Source: UBA9464 sp003445095 (GTDB lineage Bacteria > Verrucomicrobiota > Verrucomicrobiia > Limisphaerales > UBA9464). From it: a DNA stretch of 10,031 nt. The stretch spans positions 1 to 10,031 of the forward strand of contig DAOMZG010000258.1 in assembly GCA_035437945.1 (NCBI GenBank), given 5' to 3'. This document shows positions 7,701 through 10,031 of the stretch, piece after piece. The notes under the pieces were generated by a model. That model was not told the DNA's origin. It saw only the letters and a list, made by a program, of their open reading frames with translations, and ran no database searches. The stretch's first letter is position 1. Every line of letters begins with the position of its first letter. The position numbers were made by a program, and so were the translations under genes.

Positions 7701-8762
7701 GCAACATCCACCGGCGATGTTGAGCAGCCCACTCTGAGCGAATTCGCCCAGAAATCTCCCCATGTCCTCAGGCAATAGATCGAATCCAGTCGGCGAGAGT
7801 GGATTCGGCAGGCCGGCGTTCGGATAACACGAAATGGCAGTGCCCGACTTGGCGGACAGTTCCGCCAAGAACGGCCGCATGAGGTCCGGACCTAAGGAGC
7901 AGTTAAGCCCCACCGACAACGGCTGAACGTGCTTCACTGCGGTCCAAAATGCCTCAACCGTCTGGGCCGAAATCATTGTTTCGCCACCGCGCCCGACCGC
8001 CGCCGAAATCATTACCGGCAATCGAATCTGATCCTGCGCGAACACCTCTTGGATGGCGACCAGCGCGGCCTTGGCATTCAGCGAATCGAAAATGGTCTCG
8101 ACCAGCAGTACGTCCGAACCACCCGCAATCAACGCGCGAACTTGGTTCAAATAGGCCGCTTTGACCTGGTCGAATGTCACGACTCGAAAGCCCGCATCAT
8201 CCGCATCGGGCGAGTTGGAAAGAGAAACCGTCAGCGGCCCAATGGCTCCGGCGACAAAGCGGGGACGGCCCGTTTGGTTGGCAATGCGATCAGCCCACGC
8301 CCGACACTGCCGAGCCGACTGTTCGTTGATCTCCCACGCCAAATCGCGGAGGAACGGGTCCTCGATGACTTTCTGGTAGAAGGCCGGATCCTTGCGCCCG
8401 CCGTGCTCGCGGGGGTCGTCCACAAAAAACTCACTTTGCCCGATGCTGGTCGCCGAAAAGGTGTTCGTCTCGATGATATCCGCGCCCGCTTCGAGAAAGC
8501 GCCGGTGGATATCCCCGATCATCTGCGGTTGCGTCAGGGAAAACAGATCACCGTTGTTGAGCAGGTCTTTCTTCGCGTCCGGGAACCGAGTGCCACGGAC
8601 ATCCCGCTCGGTCATTCCATAGCTGCGAATGGTGGTCCCCATGGCGCCATCCAAAATGGCAATGCGCTGCTCCAGCAGGCGAGCGAAGTCACTGCCGCGG
8701 TTCGAACTGTCAATGGTTGGTGGCGCTGTCGCCATGACCGCATCATACCGGGCGTGGGACAT
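4794..8762 (-). CDS. metH: Cobalamin-dependent methionine synthase
   Basis: MetH transfers the methyl group of 5-methyltetrahydrofolate to homocysteine through methylcobalamin, in the cytoplasm. The protein has 1322 residues (E. coli MetH has about 1227) and all modules. The homocysteine domain (~25-370) has zinc cysteines C288 (GLNCSLG) and C353/C354 (GGCCG). After a polar linker (~375-412) comes the pterin domain (~420-690; GERTNVAGSPKF, VDSSKWEVIE). Then come the cap and B12 domains (~700-945), with DVHDIG giving the axial ligand H835 and GLSGLITPSLDEM. The C-terminal reactivation domain (~1000-1322) has the AdoMet motif RPAAGYPACPDHTEK. No frameshift or lost catalytic residue is seen, so it should be active if B12 is available. 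The ATG at 8762 is supported by GAAAG 7 bases upstream; an ATG nine codons later lacks one. It is transcribed alone here, convergent with the propeller gene. I see no cobalamin or SAM riboswitch in its short leader. Confidence 0.98.
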   Translation of the reverse strand: MSHARYDAVMATAPPTIDSSNRGSDFARLLEQRIAILDGAMGTTIRSYGMTERDVRGTRFPDAKKDLLNNGDLFSLTQPQMIGDIHRRFLEAGADIIETNTFSATSIGQSEFFVDDPREHGGRKDPAFYQKVIEDPFLRDLAWEINEQSARQCRAWADRIANQTGRPRFVAGAIGPLTVSLSNSPDADDAGFRVVTFDQVKAAYLNQVRALIAGGSDVLLVETIFDSLNAKAALVAIQEVFAQDQIRLPVMISAAVGRGGETMISAQTVEAFWTAVKHVQPLSVGLNCSLGPDLMRPFLAELSAKSGTAISCYPNAGLPNPLSPTGFDLLPEDMGRFLGEFAQSGLLNIAGGCCGNTPEHIAAIAKAIDGKHPREIRQARRWAKARTATEPQRPEVAESSPAVEPLPLQLSGSQPFTQQIGQFMMIGERTNVAGSPKFAKLIKEGKYEEAVAISRQQVENGANVIDVCMDEGMIDGVAAMTRFLQLLGSEPEVTKVPFMVDSSKWEVIEAGLKCLQGKGIVNSISLKEGEDKFRAQAATVLRYGAAVVVMAFDEQGQAASYAEKIRICERAYRILVDEVGFPPEDIIFDPNILTVGTGIEEHNNYAVDFLEATRWIKANLPHAKVSGGVSNVSFGFRGNNPVREAMHSTFLYHAIRAGLDMGIVNAGMLEVYEEIEPELRERVEDVLLNRRPDATERLVTYGEKIKAATTPGDEAVEKKEAEWRKASVEERLSHALVKGIDTFIETDTEEARAKLGKPLLVIEGPLMAGMGIVGDLFGAGKMFLPQVVKSARVMKKAVAYLTPFMEAEKAALVSAGHAVKAQGKIVLATVKGDVHDIGKNIVGVVLACNNYEVIDLGVMVACDKILERAKQENADLIGLSGLITPSLDEMAHVAREMERTGFRVPLLIGGATTSRAHTAVKIAQNYSEPVVHVLDASRAVPVVSSLLSSEQKPAFVKQLRDDYGRLREQHSGQKQTLLSLEAARANAAKLEFTDLPKPEFTGICVVHSPGFQEPSAPIGLRIATVSLEELVPFIDWSPFFHTWELRGRYPAILNHERHGKEARKLYAEAHELLDRIVRERLLRPCGVYGLFPANRVGDDVELYRDESRSEVLTKFHFLRQQSVKGDGSPNFCLADYVAPKAALDSGPTLPDFIGAFAVTSGHGLDELVKGFKARHDDYNAIMAEALADRLAEAFAEFLHKRVRDEWGFGRNEGLSAEDLIEEKYRGIRPAAGYPACPDHTEKATLWSLLNVEANTGIRLTENFAMWPGSSVSGLYFAHPKAKYFAVGKLGQDQVADLARRKGKPTGEMERWLGHWLNYEPKV

Positions 8763-8840
8763 TGTTCAACTTTCAAATCAACGTATCTTGATTAGGTGAT
8801 TTAAGCGGACTCGCGGCTCTGTTCCGCCGGATCCAATCCC
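8763..8840 (-). promoter_or_regulatory. metH leader with Shine-Dalgarno; promoter region likely here or in the adjoining palindrome
   Basis: Read on the minus strand, GAAAG (plus positions 8770-8774) lies 7 bases before the metH ATG and decides that start. Further upstream the leader is AT-richer (plus positions ~8764-8806) and then has a small 5-base inverted repeat, GCGGA/TCCGC, at about 8803-8827. No -35/-10 pair stands out clearly enough to place a promoter. The space between metH and the palindromic element is under 80 bases, too short for a cobalamin riboswitch. Confidence 0.45.
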
Positions 8841-9040
8841 CTCAGCCGTAACCATGCAGTAGAAAATGGGGAGCACGCCCGCCCCGGGCGTTGCGGACGG
8901 CGCCTCGCCGTCCGCGCGACGCGCGTGGAGTCGTCCACCGTTTGGTGTGTCGTTACGCGCTGCGGTGTGGCGGGCGGGGCGCCCGCCACTGCGCCCGGGG
9001 CGGGCGCGCTCCCCAATCCAACTGCATGGATACAGCTCAG
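8841..9040. repeat. ~200-base palindromic element with nested hairpins
   Basis: The two ends are imperfect reverse complements over about 50 bases each. The outer 20 bases (8841-8860 against 9021-9040) match at 17 of 20. A GC-rich inner arm (8868-8890 against 8992-9014) matches at 22 of 23. Inside lie a perfect 10-base hairpin with a 3-base loop (8893-8902/8906-8915), a mirror-placed perfect 10-base hairpin with a 3-base loop (8967-8976/8980-8989), and a weaker central arm closed by GCGCGT/ACGCGC (8921-8926/8955-8960). The result is a near-symmetric multi-armed fold on either strand. No credible gene occupies it; open frames crossing it are low-complexity Arg/Pro/Gly. It resembles a non-autonomous mobile repeat (MITE- or REP/BIME-like). 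It lies between the metH leader and an orphan transposase-like gene. Confidence 0.8.
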
Positions 9041-9158
9041 AACTGCGCAATGATGCAGTAAATGGTGTCGGTGTCGGCCGCTCGTTGGCCCCGCGTCAGT
9101 GGCTGAGAAGTCACGGACCAGTCATGAAACCGTAACCTGGCTGGTTTTCACTCGGCTC

Positions 9159-9632
9159 ATGAAAGACATGGCGATTGCGCCGCAGTTCAAGAACCCGGCG
9201 GTGCCCGAGGATCTCGCCGAATGGCTCGGGGCGGTACGGTTGACTCATTTGGCGTTGGAAGCAGTTCAAGCGACGGACGCACCGATGGTCGAGTATCGGG
9301 CAGGGTTCGGCGCGCCAGGACATTCCTATCGGATGGTGCTGACTTTGCTCACGTACGCGTATGCCCGGGGCATTTTTGGCTCTGACGAAGTCGAGGACCG
9401 TACCCGGACCGACCTGGATTTGCGTTACCTCGCAGCGTCCGACCTTCCCGAAGCCCGAGTGCTCCGATGCTTCCGCCAGCGCGAATGGCCGCGTTTGCAT
9501 CGCTCCTTAGCCAACCTACTTCGTGCCGGCCTAGGAGTTCACGGCGACGACACCAGTTTCGACGTGGATCAAGAGGCAGCGAATCGTTTGGACCGAGCCG
9601 CCGCCGCCGACAGTCTTGCGTTAGATAGTTGA
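9159..9632 (+). CDS. Orphan transposase N-terminal domain protein (DUF772/InsH-like), no DDE domain
   Basis: The product has 157 residues from ATG 9159. Residues ~56-125 (YRMVLTLLTYAYARGIFGSD, then a stretch with DLPEARVLRCFRQREWPRLH) follow the N-terminal domain pattern of IS5/IS1182-type transposases: helical, with a 'YxxARGIxSSxxIE' block and a 'PexrxlrxFRxxxwxxL' block. A full transposase would continue into a DDE catalytic domain of 200-300 residues. Here the frame stops about 30 residues later, after an acidic/alanine-rich tail, and no catalytic remnant is visible downstream. It is either a decayed transposase end or a retained small DNA-binding protein. The open frame extends back to a GTG at 9099, and another ATG lies at 9168; none has a strong Shine-Dalgarno, so the start is uncertain. 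The preceding 118 bases (9041-9158) hold no other gene I can see. It sits between two palindrome-rich stretches, which fits a mobile origin. Confidence 0.6.
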   Translation: MKDMAIAPQFKNPAVPEDLAEWLGAVRLTHLALEAVQATDAPMVEYRAGFGAPGHSYRMVLTLLTYAYARGIFGSDEVEDRTRTDLDLRYLAASDLPEARVLRCFRQREWPRLHRSLANLLRAGLGVHGDDTSFDVDQEAANRLDRAAAADSLALDS

Positions 9633-9890
9633 ACCACCGTTGGATGGGAGGCCAGTGGGAAGCCGGTACCTCCAAAATCCGGATATGAATCGAGGCCATG
9701 AACCTCGTAGTCGCTGACGGGAGGAAGCGCTGACTGCCGAAGCGCGTGAGTCGTTGCAGGACGGTTGATTCCCCGCGACGGTGCGAAAGGAGAGTGCGCA
9801 TCGTTCCCTCCGCGGCTACGCCGGTTTATGGGAAGCACCGATTTCCAAAAATTGGACACGACTTGGGACCATGAACCGCCGAGAGGCTAT
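9633..9890. other. Gene-poor stretch after the orphan transposase-like gene
   Basis: No convincing gene is seen on either strand. Minus-strand open frames cross this stretch (one starting at 9801 and running back over the orphan gene, another starting at 9859), but they overlap that gene antisense, match no family I know and look like Arg/Ser-rich noise. A short 5-base inverted repeat (CGAGG/CCTCG) lies near 9697-9713. The stretch may be decayed mobile-element sequence. Confidence 0.4.
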
Positions 9891-10031
9891 GCACTGCGGT
9901 GGCAGAGCGTGAGCGGCGACACCGCTTTGCCGCGGCGCGTCGAGAGCAGCCCCGGCCGCCGATTCCTGGCGGAGCGCGTCCGGCCGACTAAGAGCGCCGT
10001 CGCGCTCCGCTTCCCGGCGCACTCCAAAAGG
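9891..10031. repeat. GC-rich palindromic tract running off the window end
   Basis: This tract is very GC-rich and holds two visible inverted repeats. One is AGCGG/CCGCT with a 5-base loop (9912-9916/9922-9926), alternatively paired as GCGGTG/CACCGC (9896-9901/9920-9925). The other is a perfect 10-base pair GCGGAGCGCG/CGCGCTCCGC (9969-9978/10001-10010) with a 22-base spacer. Its style (GGCAGAGCGTGAGCGGCGAC and a closing CACTCCAAAAGG) reminds me of dispersed intergenic repeats in verrucomicrobial genomes, but that is recollection and not a match I can test. The right boundary lies beyond the window. Confidence 0.5.

Noticed and set aside
7929..8795. 288-residue plus-strand open frame opposite the metH 5' half
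   Set aside because: It is antisense to the strongly conserved MetH homocysteine domain, shows no family motifs, and is expected from GC-rich codon bias.
8778..9135. Open frames on both strands across the palindromic element
   Set aside because: They are low-complexity Arg/Gly/Pro products of palindromic GC-rich DNA, present on both strands alike, without family motifs.
8763..9158. Cobalamin or SAM riboswitch upstream of metH
   Set aside because: I could not find the conserved cobalamin-riboswitch core or an S-box-like layout; the structure seen is a simple palindrome.
9349..9859. Minus-strand open frames over and after the orphan transposase-like gene
   Set aside because: They overlap it antisense, have no recognisable domain and compete with each other in different frames.
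1..10031. tRNA, rRNA or CRISPR array
   Set aside because: No cloverleaf, rRNA core sequence or regularly spaced direct repeats were noticed.

Overview
The window looks like chromosomal DNA from a GC-rich Gram-negative bacterium. The style suggests the Verrucomicrobiota/Planctomycetota group: a Tat-exported NHL-propeller protein, an SGNH-TPR/carbamoyltransferase/SxtJ cluster, and GC-rich dispersed-looking palindromes between genes. This placement is inference from gene content; no rRNA or other taxonomic marker is present.

Region 1 (1-3527, + strand) is a tight four-gene operon. It holds the 3' part of an SGNH hydrolase fused to TPR repeats (cut by the window edge), a 50-residue DUF5989 membrane peptide, a complete NodU/CmcH-type O-carbamoyltransferase, and a 129-residue SxtJ-family membrane protein. 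Two of the three junctions are stop/start overlaps (TGATG) and the third is a 13-base gap. The set looks like one device for carbamoylating a substrate at or near the inner membrane. The substrate cannot be read from the sequence.

Region 2 (3595-4653, + strand) is a Tat-signal beta-propeller protein. It resembles the lyase domain of peptidylglycine amidating enzymes (PAL) and appears to keep that enzyme's zinc histidines and catalytic tyrosine. It lies 67 bases after SxtJ on the same strand.

Region 3 (4794-8762, - strand) is a full-length cobalamin-dependent methionine synthase, metH, convergent with region 2. The 140-base gap between them carries a near-perfect 15-base inverted repeat.

Region 4 (8763-10031) holds little coding sequence. 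Just upstream of metH is a ~200-base symmetric palindromic element with a long outer stem and internal hairpins. It is followed by a short gene for an orphan transposase N-terminal (DUF772/InsH-like) domain without any catalytic domain, about 260 bases with no convincing gene, and a GC-rich tract with hairpins that runs to the window end.

The parts most worth a second look are the carbamoyltransferase operon with its two small membrane partners, the PAL-like secreted propeller, and the palindromic element beside the orphan transposase-like domain.
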